From NCBI GenBank assembly GCA_010015675.1, contig ML976985.1:1-64000 (forward strand): a stretch of 64,000 nt of DNA, read 5' to 3'. Shown in pieces: positions 30,982-44,549 of this stretch. The translations under genes and the position numbers were made by a program. The first letter of the stretch is position 1. Each line of letters opens with the position of its first letter. This DNA comes from Byssothecium circinans (taxonomy: Eukaryota > Ascomycota > Dothideomycetes > Pleosporales > Massarinaceae). Under the pieces are notes generated by a model. The model did no database searches. It had not been told where the DNA came from and worked only from the letters and a program-made list of their open reading frames with translations.

Positions 30982-31635
30982 TTCACCGTCTCAGCAACGC
31001 TTCAGGAGTCAATTACCCGCCTTACCGAGTTCACCGACTGTACAACTGGTACTGGAGAAATCCTCCGCTGCTGTATGACTCCAATAATTTCCGTCGACAT
31101 CACGGTAATGTCGTGAATACGGCTAGTTAGATATGACCTCTCTTTGCACAGCATGAGCAACAGCCTCATCATCATTGCCGTCGCCATAATTCACTGAAAC
31201 TGGTCATTCCGCCCCACCACCATCATCACCTTCCCCTGAACCTTGAACTCTATCTGTCCCAATCTGACAATATGCAGCAAGATTTACCTTCTCACCGCAT
31301 TAGCGACGGCAACGTACCACCATCGGACCATTGCATCCATGTTCTCACCAGCTTCAGTGCAATCATGGGGCACACCTTCCGTAGTCCAGTGGGAATCCAT
31401 AAAGACGTAGACGTAGACCCCGTAATACTCATCCAAGGGAGGTACAACGCCCAGTACTTCACTTAGAAGACGAGCTGTTACCATCTCAAGAGTGAGGTTG
31501 CGTAGCTTGCGACCAACACCTGACAATCTGCAATCGTTGAACATCGAAGGACAAACTTTTACCTGCCCAATAGCTAGCTACTTATGCTATTATGAGAATC
31601 TAAATCATCTGGTATGTATGGGGTATATACTGCGA
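30982..31635. other. Spacer before ERG10 with a short minus-strand ORF
   Basis: A minus-strand ATG frame (31544 to 31284, 86 aa) contains LLSEVLGVVPPLDEYYG. It resembles SEVLDTVSPLDKFY in another short minus-strand frame at 40921-40679. Both may be relics of one unknown family. Otherwise nothing was found. Confidence 0.35.
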
Positions 31636-33036
<1,401 letters not shown>

Positions 33037-33432
33037 GTTGAAAGTCTGCAGCTTGGGCTTGCGGAGAAGGAGGAGAATTGAAACCAAAAGCCAGAGGTGA
33101 AGGTTTTGTGCTCTGGACTCTTGAAGGAGCGAGAAGCATGAGCGAGGGGCGTAATGGCTCCGATTGGTCGGCGATTAGTTATTGTTCACCGCCCGACGCA
33201 CGAGATACTCGACTCTCCTCGTTAGGTATTGGGTAACGAATTGCTAGAATATACACATATAAAACTTACGATAGTACTCCCTTGTAGCTGAAAGTACCAT
33301 AATATAACGTGACCGTTCTTGTTGCCGGGCCGGTGAAATGTATCACCGCGCCGGGCGCTAGGGCTGCATTTTCTGGATAGCTTCGCGCAGCTTGGTGACG
33401 CTCTACTCCACTGCCCTGCACCAATCGTTGAG
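33037..33432. promoter_or_regulatory. Divergent promoter of ERG10 and SNU114
   Basis: This 396-bp spacer between two head-to-head housekeeping genes shows no coding signal. Confidence 0.55.
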
Positions 33433-36400
33433 ATGGACGACTTATATGACGAGTATGTACCCCCGTTGCAGTCGTATACAAGCTCGATATTGACTTTTTC
33501 AGGTTCGGTAATTTTATCGGCGAAGCCGAGAGCGACGACGATGTCCAGTCCACCGGCGACGCAGCGGACGCCTACGTGCTCGACGATGAGGCTGAGGAAG
33601 AGGAGGCACACGACCAACAGCTCATGGAAGTGGATGAGGGGCCCTCGAATGCTGTGATCCTACACGAAGACAAGCAATACTACCCCTCCGCGTCCGACGT
33701 GTACGGTCCCGATGTCGAGGTGCTGGTGGAAGAGGAGGACGCGCAGGAGCTGTCGAAACCCATAATTGAGCCCGTTGTACAGAAGAAGTTCACCATTTCA
33801 GAGTCGGATCTGCCGCCCGTACACTTCTCGCGCCAGCTTATGACGGATCTGATGAACTACCCCAACCAAATACGAAATGTCGCAATTGCAGGCCATCTGC
33901 ATCACGGAAAGACAGCGTTCATGGATATGCTGGTGATGGAGACACATGATATCCAGCATCGTCTAGATTCCAAGAGGGGGAAGAAGCGCGAAGAGCAGCT
34001 ACGATATACGGACGTGCACACGGTCGAGCGCGAACGAGGGCTTTCGATAAAGGCAGCACCCATGACTCTAGTCCTGCAGAACACATCACAGAAGTCGCAC
34101 CTAATAAACATTATCGATACACCTGGGCATGTCAATTTTGCTGATGAGGTAGCCGCATCGTTGCGGTTGGTTGACGGGGTGGTGCTGGTAGTGGACGTAG
34201 TCGAGGGCGTGCAGATCACTACGGAGCTAGCCATCAAACATGCAATCTTGGAAGACCTTCCCCTGACGCTGGTCATCAACAAGATGGACCGTCTGATCCT
34301 CGAACTCAAGCTTCCACCGCGCGATGCCTATTTCAAGATAAAGCACGTAATCGAAGAGGTCAACACGGTTATCGAGAACACCATCCCGGGCAAGGGCGAG
34401 AGACGGCGTGTAAGCCCTGAAAAAGGCAACGTCGCTTTTGCTTGTACGAGCATGAGATGGTGCTTCACTCTGCAGTCCTTCGCAAAGATGTACGCCGAGT
34501 TTTACCCTGGACCTGCAAAAGCGCCCGGTTTTGGAAAGCCGACGAAGAACTTTGACGTCGACAAATTCGCTGTCCGTTTGTGGGGAGACATCTTCTACAA
34601 TCCGTCGAGCCGCAAATTCAGCCGCAAAGGACAGGAAGAGGCGTCCCAGCGGTCCTTCGTGCACTGGATTCTGGAGCCCATTTACAAGCTCTATGCGCAC
34701 ACGCTCAGCGAGAGTGCCGAAGATTTGAAGGATACGCTTGACCAGCTGGGTATCCGCCTCAAGCCTTCAGAGTACAAGACGGATGCCAAGGAACTGATGA
34801 GGCTTGTTTGCCAGCAATATTTTGGTCCCTCGACCGGCTTTGTGGACATGCTGGTCCAGCACGTGCCATCGCCAATCGACGGTGCCAAGAGGCTGCTCGA
34901 GAAGCACTACACTGGACCCTTGGACAGCAAGACTGCCGAGTCTATGGGGAAGTGCGACCAGGACGGGCCGTTGGTCGTACATGTTACGAAGCTCTTCAAT
35001 ACATCAGACGCCAAGTCATTCCACTGCTTAGGGCGAGTGCTGAGTGGTGTCGCCAAAGCCGGTACCTCAGTGCGGGTACTCGGTGAAGGCTATACGATCG
35101 AAGATGAAGAAGACATGGTGGTTGCAACAGTAGCAGACACATGGATCGCCGAATCAAGGTACAACGTTTGGACAAGCGGTGTACCAGCAGGAAATTGGGT
35201 TTTGCTCGGTGGCGTTGACAACTCTATTGTCAAGACCGCCACCATCGTAGCTCATAAGTTGCCGGACGATGAAGACGCATACATCTTCCGTCCGATCCGT
35301 CACTTCTTCGAGTCCGTCTTCAAGGTTGCGGTCGAGCCTATCAATCCCTCCGAACTCCCCAAGATGCTTGACGGACTCCGCAAGATCAACAAGTCGTATC
35401 CCCTCATCACCACCAAAGTCGAAGAGTCGGGCGAACACGTTATTCTTGGCACTGGTGAGCTGTACATGGACTGCGTGCTGCATGATCTCCGACGATTATA
35501 CGCAGATATGGAGATCAAGATTTCAGATCCTGTAACCCGCTTCTGTGAGACAGTCGAGGAGATGTCCGCCATCAAGTGCTACGCTCTCACACCCAACAAG
35601 AAGAACAAGATTACAATGGTTGCAGAACAGCTTGAGTCGGGTATTGCGGAAGACATTGAGTCTAATAGAGTCAACATCAAGGACCCTGTCCGTGTAGTGG
35701 GCAAGTTCTTCGAGGAGAACTACGGCTACGATCTCCTTGCCTCGCGAAACATATGGGCATTCGGTCCCGACGAAATGGGCCCAAACATCCTGCAAAATGA
35801 CACACTCCCCTCGGAAGTCGACACGAAAACTCTGCGCTCCGTTCGGGACACTATCCGTCAAGGATTCAGCTGGGCAACGCGCGAAGGACCGCTCTGCGAA
35901 GAGCCCATCCGCAATACCAAGTTCCGAATCACTGATGTGGAGCTTGCATCCGAAGCTATATTCCGCGGCGGCGGCCAGATCATTCCTACCAGCCGGCGAG
36001 CGTGCTACTCCAGTTTCCTGATGGCGAGTCCCCGGTTAATGGAGCCCGTTTACAGTTGCCGTATGATTGGGCCCGCCGACACGAAGGGCAGTCTATATAC
36101 GGTCCTTTCGAAGCGCCGCGGTCACGTCCTCTCCGATGAATCCATCGCCGGTACCCCTCTCTACAACGTCCACGGTCTCATCCCTGTCATTGACTCCTTT
36201 GGTTTCGAGACCGATCTGAGGGTACGTATATCCTTTTACAAAACGCATTCCTAAACATAAGATGATGTACTAACTTCAAAGTAGATCCATACACAAGGTC
36301 AGGTTTCGCTCTCGCTCGCCTTCGAGAAATGGCAGATCGTGCCCGGTGATCCGCTCGACAAGGAGATCAAATTGCGCCCGCTTGAACCAGCTGATGCGCG

Positions 36401-36536
36401 CGCGACGGCCCGCGATTTCGTGCTAAAGACGAGGAGGAGAAAGGGGTTGGCTGAGGACATTTCAATTGGGAAATTCTTAGAGCCGGAGCTATTTAGGAGT
36501 CTGAGGGAGAGTGGGGTTTTGGATGGAAGTTCGTAG
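33433..36536 (+). CDS. SNU114: U5 snRNP GTPase Snu114/EFTUD2
   Basis: There are three exons, 33433-33452, 33503-36221 and 36285-36536, giving 996 aa. The 7-residue first exon (MDDLYDE) and acidic N-terminus are typical of Snu114. GTPase motifs are AGHLHHGKT (P-loop, about residue 137), DTPGHVNF (G3) and NKMDRL (G4). EF2-like domains follow, and the end reads GDPLDKEIKLRPLEPADARATARDFVLKTRRRKGL. The protein regulates Brr2-driven spliceosome activation and disassembly. The introns are 50 and 63 nt. Length and domain order match the family, and nothing is missing. Confidence 0.97.
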
Positions 36537-36997
36537 ATGCCGGTGGCAGGGACAGGCAAAGATTGAGGCCTCAGCAAGGTCCGAGTCGTCGGATGCATCA
36601 TAACTTGGCCTAAAGCGCGTGCAGCAGGACTGAAAGCAAGGACCGGGAGGAGTAGTGGCGCGAAATGATGAAATATACCCATTTGAGACGACATTGCGCT
36701 TTTTGGTCTTTGGAAGTAACTACTATCGCATTGCTATGGTATGAACTACTTTTCGAAACGTCTCTCACCACTCCTTAGATTGGACAATTTATACACACTT
36801 CACACCTCCAAATACCCTTCACTTCCCCAAACACGACACACCCTCATCACCTCCATATACCTGCCTGATCTCCGAGAAACCACCGTTAGAATCTCTGAGA
36901 AATCCGTCGCCCATGTATAATTCCAAATCCTCTCACAACATGTTCCGTCACCTCCACATTGCACCTCATTCATCTTGCAACAGATACCGACTTTTTC
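36537..36997. other. Convergent 3' region between SNU114 and the MutL gene
   Basis: This 460-bp spacer receives both 3' ends. No gene was seen. Confidence 0.45.
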
Positions 36998-39900
36998 TCA
37001 GAAATCCAGCAGCATATCATCATCCTCGATTTCATCATCGTATTCACCCGCGTTCGCCAGTGGAACTTGAGGCCCAGCGGTCCCTTGGCTCGCGTCTATC
37101 ATCCCCAAATTGAGGAACTCTGAGAAGTCATCTGCGTTCTCCTTCGAACTCGCCGTAAGGTTGGAATCAACAGTCATCTGCAACAGCTCGGAGTCGATAG
37201 CCTCTCCGAACCCATCTGGGCTTTCCTCTCGAGCATTGGAAGCACCATTAACGCTCGTGAAATTAGCTTGCTGGGACTGGTGTGTAGGGTCATGCGACAC
37301 AGAGGGCGTGGGACTGGATGCCGTTCTCACTTGCTGCGTCCACGCATTCACGTACTGGAGTCCATCCAGATCTGCGTCGACGATTTCTCGCTCATTCAGC
37401 TTATTCAGCGCATTGCGTATTCCGTCCATGACCTCACCCTCAGTATCAGCGCAATCCTCACGTTCGTATATGCCGTCTAACATCCGCACAACACTTGCCG
37501 TCCACGACGCCAACGTGACTTCCGTTATCGATCCGCCGAAAGCCTCAAATGGAAACTCAGAGGAGGCATATCCCCATTCAAGACTGTTTCCCAGTGCCGC
37601 ATCCATATTAATCTTGCTCATGCGATCAACAAAGCCGCCGATGCCGAGGCTGATGTACAGATCGAGGTTGTGAGTGCGGTATTCCTGTGGCACTTGCTCG
37701 AGCCGTAGTCTAGATGATCGCATTCGCCGCATAGCGTCCGAAGTTTGGCGATGAGGAGGTAGGTGCAGAGGCTTATCATGCCGTGGCGTAATTCGTGTAC
37801 GTGTCCGAATTGGTGACTCAAGTAGAGGCTCCCCGGTTTCTTCACGGTCCTTGTAGGCTTGCAATTGTGCAGCTATCTGCCTAGTTGTCTTAGAGGTAGG
37901 CGACATGCCTCGATCGTTGTTTGATTGCGTAGATGGCATGAACTGAGCTTGCGACACATGATGAGGGCCTGAGAACGATCCTGCAGAATTAGGTTGAGGC
38001 TGGGTTTCCCTCTCGGCGTACTTGCGTAGCTGTTTAGTAATACCGGAAGGGTCAAGGCTAGAACTGCATTGGGTGTTGAATCGGCCTGATTGTCGAGGAG
38101 CGTCCAAGGATGATGCACGCGAGTACGACTCATGATGAGCAATATGCTGACTTGGGCGAGGGAAACTGCGCTCCCCATTGGCTGCTATACCAGCCATTTC
38201 GCCGTGAAATTCTCCTAACCGACCATTGATGGGTGTGAAAGAAGATGGTCCAGGCAGTAGCTCAGCTAAAGAACGCTCTTGACGTTGAGGTCTCTCCTTA
38301 CCAAAGAAGTTGCGGATATCGGTGTTGTTCTTTGAATGGAGCTCTTCATCTCGAGGGAACATAGACACTTCAGGACCGCGTGCCCGCTTTGGTTTTCGTT
38401 GATGGGTCCGCTGAGAGGGCACAAGCCTACGCATGGGTTGGCCAAACCAGTCAGTATCTGGTTGCTCAGGTCTTGATGGTTTAGAGCGACTATTCCGACG
38501 CGGCTGCTTGTGCTGGGTGCGACATGGAGCAGGTGACGAAGGATATATCGTATCCGCAAGTCTATTTTGGACATTTCTTGCGCTTGTGAAGGATTCGAAA
38601 GGAGTGGATATACTAGCCTTTGGTGTTGAAGGGGCTGAGACGTGAACTACGGCATCTGAAGGGAATGCACAGGATCCTCGAACTAGCGGTAGTTCAGTAC
38701 CGGATTTAGACGGCTCAGTGAAACTGCTGTCAATAGGGAGCATCTTACTAGCTGGAGGCGACAGTTGCTGCATGCTACCGTAGGGCTTATCGTCGAACGA
38801 AGACCGCAATATGGGCGACTTGGAGCATGTCTGTGGTGTCAAGGGTGGCTGTAATGGTGGTTGGTGATAGCTTGCAGCAGGTGTGGGCGACCTTGACGCT
38901 AGATTGGGATCACCATGAGCTTTCGCAGGAGTCATCAACTGTGCATTGTTGATGGGCTTCTTCGTCCTTGTATTCATCATTGCAATAGTCCACGGGTTGG
39001 AAATGGTAGCAGCTCGGCGTCCTTCCTCTTCTTCGACTTCGGCGGCTTGATTTTCATCGACAAACTGTAGATCCTCTTCATCGATACCGTACATGCTGGA
39101 CCTCCATAGTCGCTGCCCTTTGCGAGACTCTGGGGTATCTTTTGCGTCATCGTCGCTTGATACAGCGTCTTCGTGAACCATGATCGGCGTCTTGGAACGG
39201 GTGGCAATATCTTCATAGCTATGTACACCTAGACGTTGAGTAGACATTGACGGTTCTGATTCTTCAGCAATGTCGCCGACTTTGACTAGCGCCTCCGGGT
39301 AGTAAGATGCGAAGAGCTTGTCGACAATTGCAATGACTAGACACTCATCCTCAAATAGCACATTGTCCTTTGCGGGCTCAATGTTCGGATCGTAGCTGTC
39401 GGGCGGGCAGGTGATGTTCAAGCAGAAGAAAGGTTCTCTCACTGATCCTAGCCTCGGACTACACTTGCAAAGTCTCTCCTTGAACGTAGTTACAATCTTC
39501 TTTGGTGTTCCGCGTGCCGTTGAAACAGGCCTTGCATCGACAGAGACAAAACCTCCTTGATTCGCGATCTTCGATCCAATTGCGTCTGGCTTTGGGAGGT
39601 AAGCGTGCACTTCGAAGCCGTCACTCTCCATGGCTGTCCAGTCACACTGCAGGGAGCAATCTTTGTTGATAACTTTGAGAACGGCATCTTCTACGTTGGC
39701 GTCTTTCTTAGGAGCGTACATAAAGTCGCCCTTATTCGACTTGGCCTTCAAGACGCGAAGGCTGAAGCGAACTGTGGGTCTTGCGAGGGCGTAAGCCTGA
39801 ACCATTCGGCGGACCTTAGTGAGACATTTTGCTGAGTTCTTGAGCGCGGCTTGCTTTCGGACAGGCTGATACTTGAAGAGGTCGGTAACCTTGACGGTGC

Positions 39901-40503
39901 TGCCTACTGGGGCGGATGTACGTTCGGTACTCGAAATGGTCAGTCTCGATTATGTTCTCGCCAAAACTAAGCGATATGTACTCACTACTCAAGCTCACCA
40001 CTCCTTCCAAACTTCATCTTGACAGCGACAGGCTCACCCTCGACCCTTGTCGCGACCTCCAGCGCCCCACTCATTTCAGCCGTGCTTGCAAGTGCTTCAC
40101 CCCTGAACCCCAGCCATTTTCCACATACCTCCTTCAAGTCTTCAAAGTCCCGGATCTTGCTTGTACAGTATCGACGACATAGCAGTGGTCGATCTTCCTG
40201 CGGGATACCGTGGCCCGTGTCTTTGACCTGAATGGAGTCAACAGTGTTGAAAGTGATGTCTACGAAGATGGCAGCTGCTCGTGCGTCGAGGGCATTGTCA
40301 ATGAGCTCTTTAACCACCGAGCTGGGATCTATGAGAACCTGGCTAGATCCTAGTTGTCTCACTGTTGTTGGTGAGAGAGTTGCGATGCCGGGGAGAGTGA
40401 CGGCAGCATCGTTTGCACCCTCTGCCATTCTCACGATAGGAACGGGCGGATCGATAAAGACGATGTTGAGGGAGAAAGAAAAGTCAAGGGGCTTGACGCT
40501 CAT
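36998..40503 (-). CDS. MutL-family mismatch-repair ATPase (MLH2/PMS1-type, no endonuclease motif)
   Basis: There are two exons, 39989-40503 and 36998-39944. The 44-nt intron is inferred from phase (weak donor GTAGTG), and the sum gives 1153 aa. A second Met at 40428 may be the true start. GHKL ATPase motifs are VVKELIDNALDARA, VKDTGHGI and WLGFRGEALAS, followed by KYCTSK-like RRYCTSK and RPVSTARGTPKK near a conserved C-terminal ATPase edge. The remaining 700 residues are largely disordered, then a helical dimerisation-like end. I find no DQHAxxE endonuclease motif, which argues for an MLH2 (human PMS1) type accessory subunit that pairs with Mlh1 and against a catalytic PMS1. Confidence 0.85.
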
Positions 40504-41030
40504 GGTGCGCGACTACCTCACTCGTGCCTGCCCTCTTCACCATCCCATCTAGGAAAGCACCCGACATCTGCAACCGCGTCATCACGTGACTGTCGATTTA
40601 CCTAATATCTGGAAGTCTTGCAACAGTTTTGATGGGAACAGGTAGCCCAGACATTGTCTGCTTGTTCTTGTTGTACATTCAGAGGGTCTGATTGCGCGCT
40701 TCGCCCAAGAAGTAGATACAAATGAGCCTTAGTCGGGGATCTCCAGATGTCACTATAGACAAACTATAACCTAGAAGGAATAGTGGAGAAGATTCTCTGT
40801 AAAACTTGTCCAACGGAGATACAGTATCCAGCACTTCACTTACAGGACGTACTCCTACCGTTTTGAGAGCAAGCGTCTGATGCGTCATCGCAAAGATGCT
40901 CGCAATGTGACCAATCAGCATTCAACCGGCTTGCGCAGGCGGCAGGCCTCAGCCTCATAGATAAAGGCGAGGACTCGCATGCACAACTGCTTCGTCCTTG
41001 CCGAGTTTCCGTCTTTCCAACCTCTTAAAC
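40504..41030. other. Spacer between the MutL and Ada-like genes
   Basis: These 527 bp hold both promoters. A short minus-strand frame (40921-40679) shares a motif with one at 31544-31284. Confidence 0.4.
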
Positions 41031-41849
41031 ATGTCCTTCATAACAGATGCCGCTCGCTGGCGCGCACTCAGCACCCGCGACGCCACCGCCAATGATCACT
41101 TTGTTTACATCGTGAAATCCACACGAATATACTGTCGACCGACTTGTCCAGCCCGACTCGCCCGGCGCGCCAACATCGGCTTCTGCAACACACCTGCGCA
41201 AGCTGAAGCCGCAGGCTATCGTGCTTGCAAGCGGTGTAAGCCCGATGTGAAGTCCACCGAAGATCCTCAAGAGAAGGCTGTTGCAAAGGCGTGTACACTG
41301 ATCGCGGAAGCGGTATCGAATGGAGGAGTAAACGGCAGTTTGAGGCTGCAGGACCTTGCGAGGGGTGTTGGGTTGACTCCACGGTACTTCCATAAGATAT
41401 TCAAAGACAAAAAGGGAATGACGCCAAAGGAGTATGCAAAGGCAAAGATGAATGAGAGTAGGGACGGATTGGCCGCTGCGCCGCACGATACCATGGTGGA
41501 TCTGAACTCTTTCAACCTCGCCGCATTCGACTTCAATGACTTGGTCAACTTCGATCTGGAAGAGCCCCTGCCAATGGAAGAACCGTTACCCACAATGGAC
41601 TCGCTTCCGGGCATGTTCGGGATCGAGATCGATGCGAATGTCCAGGGAACTGCACCCGCTCTGGGAACATTCGACCCGAATGTCGTAGACGCTGGGCTCC
41701 TAGACGTCGACAAAGTCTCAAAATGTATTGAATCCGAGACAGCGCTGATGGCAACAACGGCTGCGTTCGAATTGGACGCTGCTCTGGTTCTCAACTCCGA
41801 GACTCTGTCGGACTTGAACCAAGGGATGTACAAAGACATATTCATGTAG
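41031..41849 (+). CDS. Ada-like zinc domain plus AraC-type HTH protein
   Basis: The protein is 272 aa with no introns. Residues 1-75 match the N-terminal domain of bacterial Ada: Cys35, Cys39, Cys66 and Cys69 have exactly the 4-27-3 spacing of the Ada zinc ligands (C38, C42, C69, C72), within YCRPTCPARLARRANIGFC and ACKRCKP. An AraC-type helix-turn-helix follows (LRLQDLARGVGLTPRYFHKIFKDKKGMTPKEY). The C-terminal 120 residues are acidic and Leu/Met-rich, like an activation region. The Ada O6-methylguanine transferase domain is absent. By family it may sense methyl-phosphotriesters in DNA and switch on alkylation defence. A bacterial origin in fungi is plausible. Confidence 0.9.
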   Translation: MSFITDAARWRALSTRDATANDHFVYIVKSTRIYCRPTCPARLARRANIGFCNTPAQAEAAGYRACKRCKPDVKSTEDPQEKAVAKACTLIAEAVSNGGVNGSLRLQDLARGVGLTPRYFHKIFKDKKGMTPKEYAKAKMNESRDGLAAAPHDTMVDLNSFNLAAFDFNDLVNFDLEEPLPMEEPLPTMDSLPGMFGIEIDANVQGTAPALGTFDPNVVDAGLLDVDKVSKCIESETALMATTAAFELDAALVLNSETLSDLNQGMYKDIFM

Positions 41850-41939
41850 AAAGGCAGCTTCATGTATTCGAATGCAATTCTACCTGTTCGCGATCAGCCT
41901 TAACGGTGTACCAATACAAGCTAGTCCTTCGAACGCTCG

Positions 41940-43457
41940 TCATGCCCATGCACCCACAAGTGCCATTAGTGCAGCGCCCCCTACCACGCTTCCACATGCT
42001 TGTAGGCGCCTCTTCCCCTTCAGTGTCACGTAACTAGCATCGCTCAAAAAGTCCTCCGCTAGTAATTCGACTAGACCTGCAAAGAGCAAAAGCCCACTGG
42101 ATATGGCGTTCATAAAGCCAACTGTGAGCAAGCCGGCCTGACTGGCAGGGTCATATAAGTTATGAATTCCCAAACCAATGGCCTGTCCGATAGGTGTAGT
42201 AGTTCCATATGCCAGCGCCATTAGCCAAGGCCTTATAGAGCCGGGTGGGAAGCGGACAGCGCTTATGCGGGAGCCAAGAGCGAACCCTTCAAAGGTCTGG
42301 TGGAACGATATGGCGACTAGTAGCACGATGAAAGAAGTCCCCGTCGCGACGGAGAGAGCCATGCCAATGAAGACACTGTGAAACAAAATGCCAGCTTCTA
42401 AAAGTAAACACTGCAGTAGGAGCTTCTTGTGTTGCGCCTCAGTCATCTCAGGTGCCGGCTCTGCCTCGTGTGATGAAGCATGGCGGACGTCCTTGCGGGC
42501 GGAGGGCCGTGCAAGAAGACGGGACTCGTCCTCGGAATCGTTGGAACGTCGCGGACCAAGCTCTTCCGGATCTATATCGAGATCGGAGTCTGCATCGTCA
42601 TCGACGTCTTCGTATGCACTATTAGGGCCTTCACTTGCATTCTGTGTGACACTGTTGGGTGAGGTAACGCCGATTGAAGGCGATGTACCAGCCATCAGAT
42701 TGTCCGATGATGCTGGCATCTCATGAAGCACAATGTTTGGGACATGCCCATTCGCGCGGAACCTTCCGAAGCTGTTCGTTCGCCTGTGTCCGGGCCGCTC
42801 GTGAGCAGCATGATCGTGATCTTGTCCACCGAAGCCTTCATAATCATGAACGTGTCCTGCCCCTTTCGATGCAAAGAACATCTCGATGCCCACGACAACG
42901 AAGACGGCCACCATCGCTATCAAGCCGGGCATGGCTGAGTAGCCTTTATTCCAAAATCGCGGCAAGCAGGGATCGGTGAGAGATTGAAAGGCAGTTGGAA
43001 GCAGGTGCACGAAGGCCGTTGCAATGAGCACGCCGGTTCCGAAATGGCGACTCAGGAATAGGAACTGGTGCGGTACAGGCAGTCGGGGGAATCGTTTGAC
43101 GATAATGGGGAACGAGCATGCTGGCGTCGGTAATCAGCTGTGCCCGGCGATGAGTGACTAACTCGGCATTCAGGGAATACTGACCTCCAGTACTCAGAGC
43201 CAGTATCAGAACCAATGCAAAGATGTGTGCTGGCGTGTTGTAATGCCCTCTGCCACCTTTCGTTCCGCACTCGGGCTTCTCATGTTGTTGACGGCGGAGG
43301 AGTTCGGCGCGCAGCAAATGTGTTGGGATGTCGAGCCAGTCCAGGCCTGAGACAGCATCAGTCATGATTGCGATGGCGACGGCAGCAGTGCGAGGACGGC
43401 GGGAGCTCACTGACCTGTGTCTGTGCTAGCGTCTGCGTTTCGGGCGGCGTCCGTCAT
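41940..43457 (-). CDS. ZIP-family zinc transporter
   Basis: There are three exons, 43415-43457, 43185-43346 and 41940-43120, giving 461 aa with all phases agreeing. The first exon (MTDAARNADASTDTG) was recovered by splicing. Eight hydrophobic segments are visible. TM4 contains HSVFIGMALSV and TM5 HQTFEGFALGSR, the metal-binding His pair of ZIP carriers. A long cytosolic loop between TM3 and TM4 is His/Asp-rich (QDHDHAAHERPGH), as in zinc sensors of the Zrt type. Plasma-membrane zinc uptake is the likely role. It is convergent with the Ada-like gene, with about 90 bp between stops. Confidence 0.94.
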
Positions 43458-44549
43458 TGTTGTTTGCGCAGGGCGGGAGTCTTTGGAAGGCGAAGGGGGC
43501 GTCACCAGATAAGAACGGGGTTTCCTCTCTCCCACTACAACGTCATTCCGAGACGTCTAGTCATGATGGCGACGAGGTCAGGCCTGCACCACTGAATTGT
43601 GGTGAGTTTATCGAAGCATTTCCCGCTCACTTTTCCACCGTTTCCGTTGCCAAATCCGGTTGCTCTGCCAAGTCGCCAAAGCTGTCCCGCATCATCCGCC
43701 CGTGTCCACCCCTGCCGCATCGTGGCGCTGATATCTTTAGAACTCGAATCCGCCAACAGGGGCACTAGAAACAAAGGAACAATGGGCAATACCGTCCTCA
43801 ACACATTCCCGCTGTGCTGTAGAGGAAGAAGCTCGACCTGGACTTGACGCTCTAGTATTGAGGAGGGGAAAAGAACCAGCGTGTCGCTCATGCCCGCAGC
43901 GACCTCGTAACGCCATCTCACCTACCCACTGATAATCCGGACGTCTCGTCAGATGGACCATCTACCACTGTGCACCCAACATGGCCTTGCGTGATCAGTC
44001 ATCTCCCCTCGTCGCCATCTGAGAACCAAACAGCACATCTCCTGGATCGTCGCTGATAGTCCGGGGACAAAGCTATTTTGAGTACAACACCGCACCGTTC
44101 CGTATGGGGAAGTCACTATACATATAGCCCCAATTCCCTTCCCGTGCTTCTGAAACCCTTCCATCTCCTCGAAGAAAGAAGAAAGCGAAGTCGGCAGCAC
44201 AAGTAGGTAATTCTCTGATGTTCGATACCTCTGAAGCAAAGGCTAACGTTGGCAGGCGACCCCTGACTTCGAGCCTAAGACCAATCAGGACCTCGTATAG
44301 TCACGAGACCTTGGAACCCTCCAGCAGCCCCCAGTCGCACTCTAGCGTTGCTGTGGCACCAGCGTGCTGGGAAGCGGCAAACCCAGCATCGTCGGCCTCA
44401 AGATGGTGGCGAGGATTTCTCGATTAGGAAGTTTTTGCCTGATCGCCTTTTGCAATACTTTCCAGGGCATAGCCTTCTAGGCTACACACCACCGACTCCT
44501 CGGGACCTGGCACACAAAACGTCTGCCCGCGAAGTGTGGGGACGGCCCG
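43458..44549. other. Divergent intergenic region between the ZIP gene and the transcription-factor-like gene
   Basis: These 1.1 kb hold both promoters. No supported gene was found. The minus-strand frames at 43535-43921 and 43949-44239 lack signatures. Confidence 0.4.

Noticed and set aside
43363..43365. ZIP transporter start at the ATG near 43365
   Set aside because: That ATG lies inside an intron. An upstream exon (43415-43457) joins in phase at the LDWLD segment.
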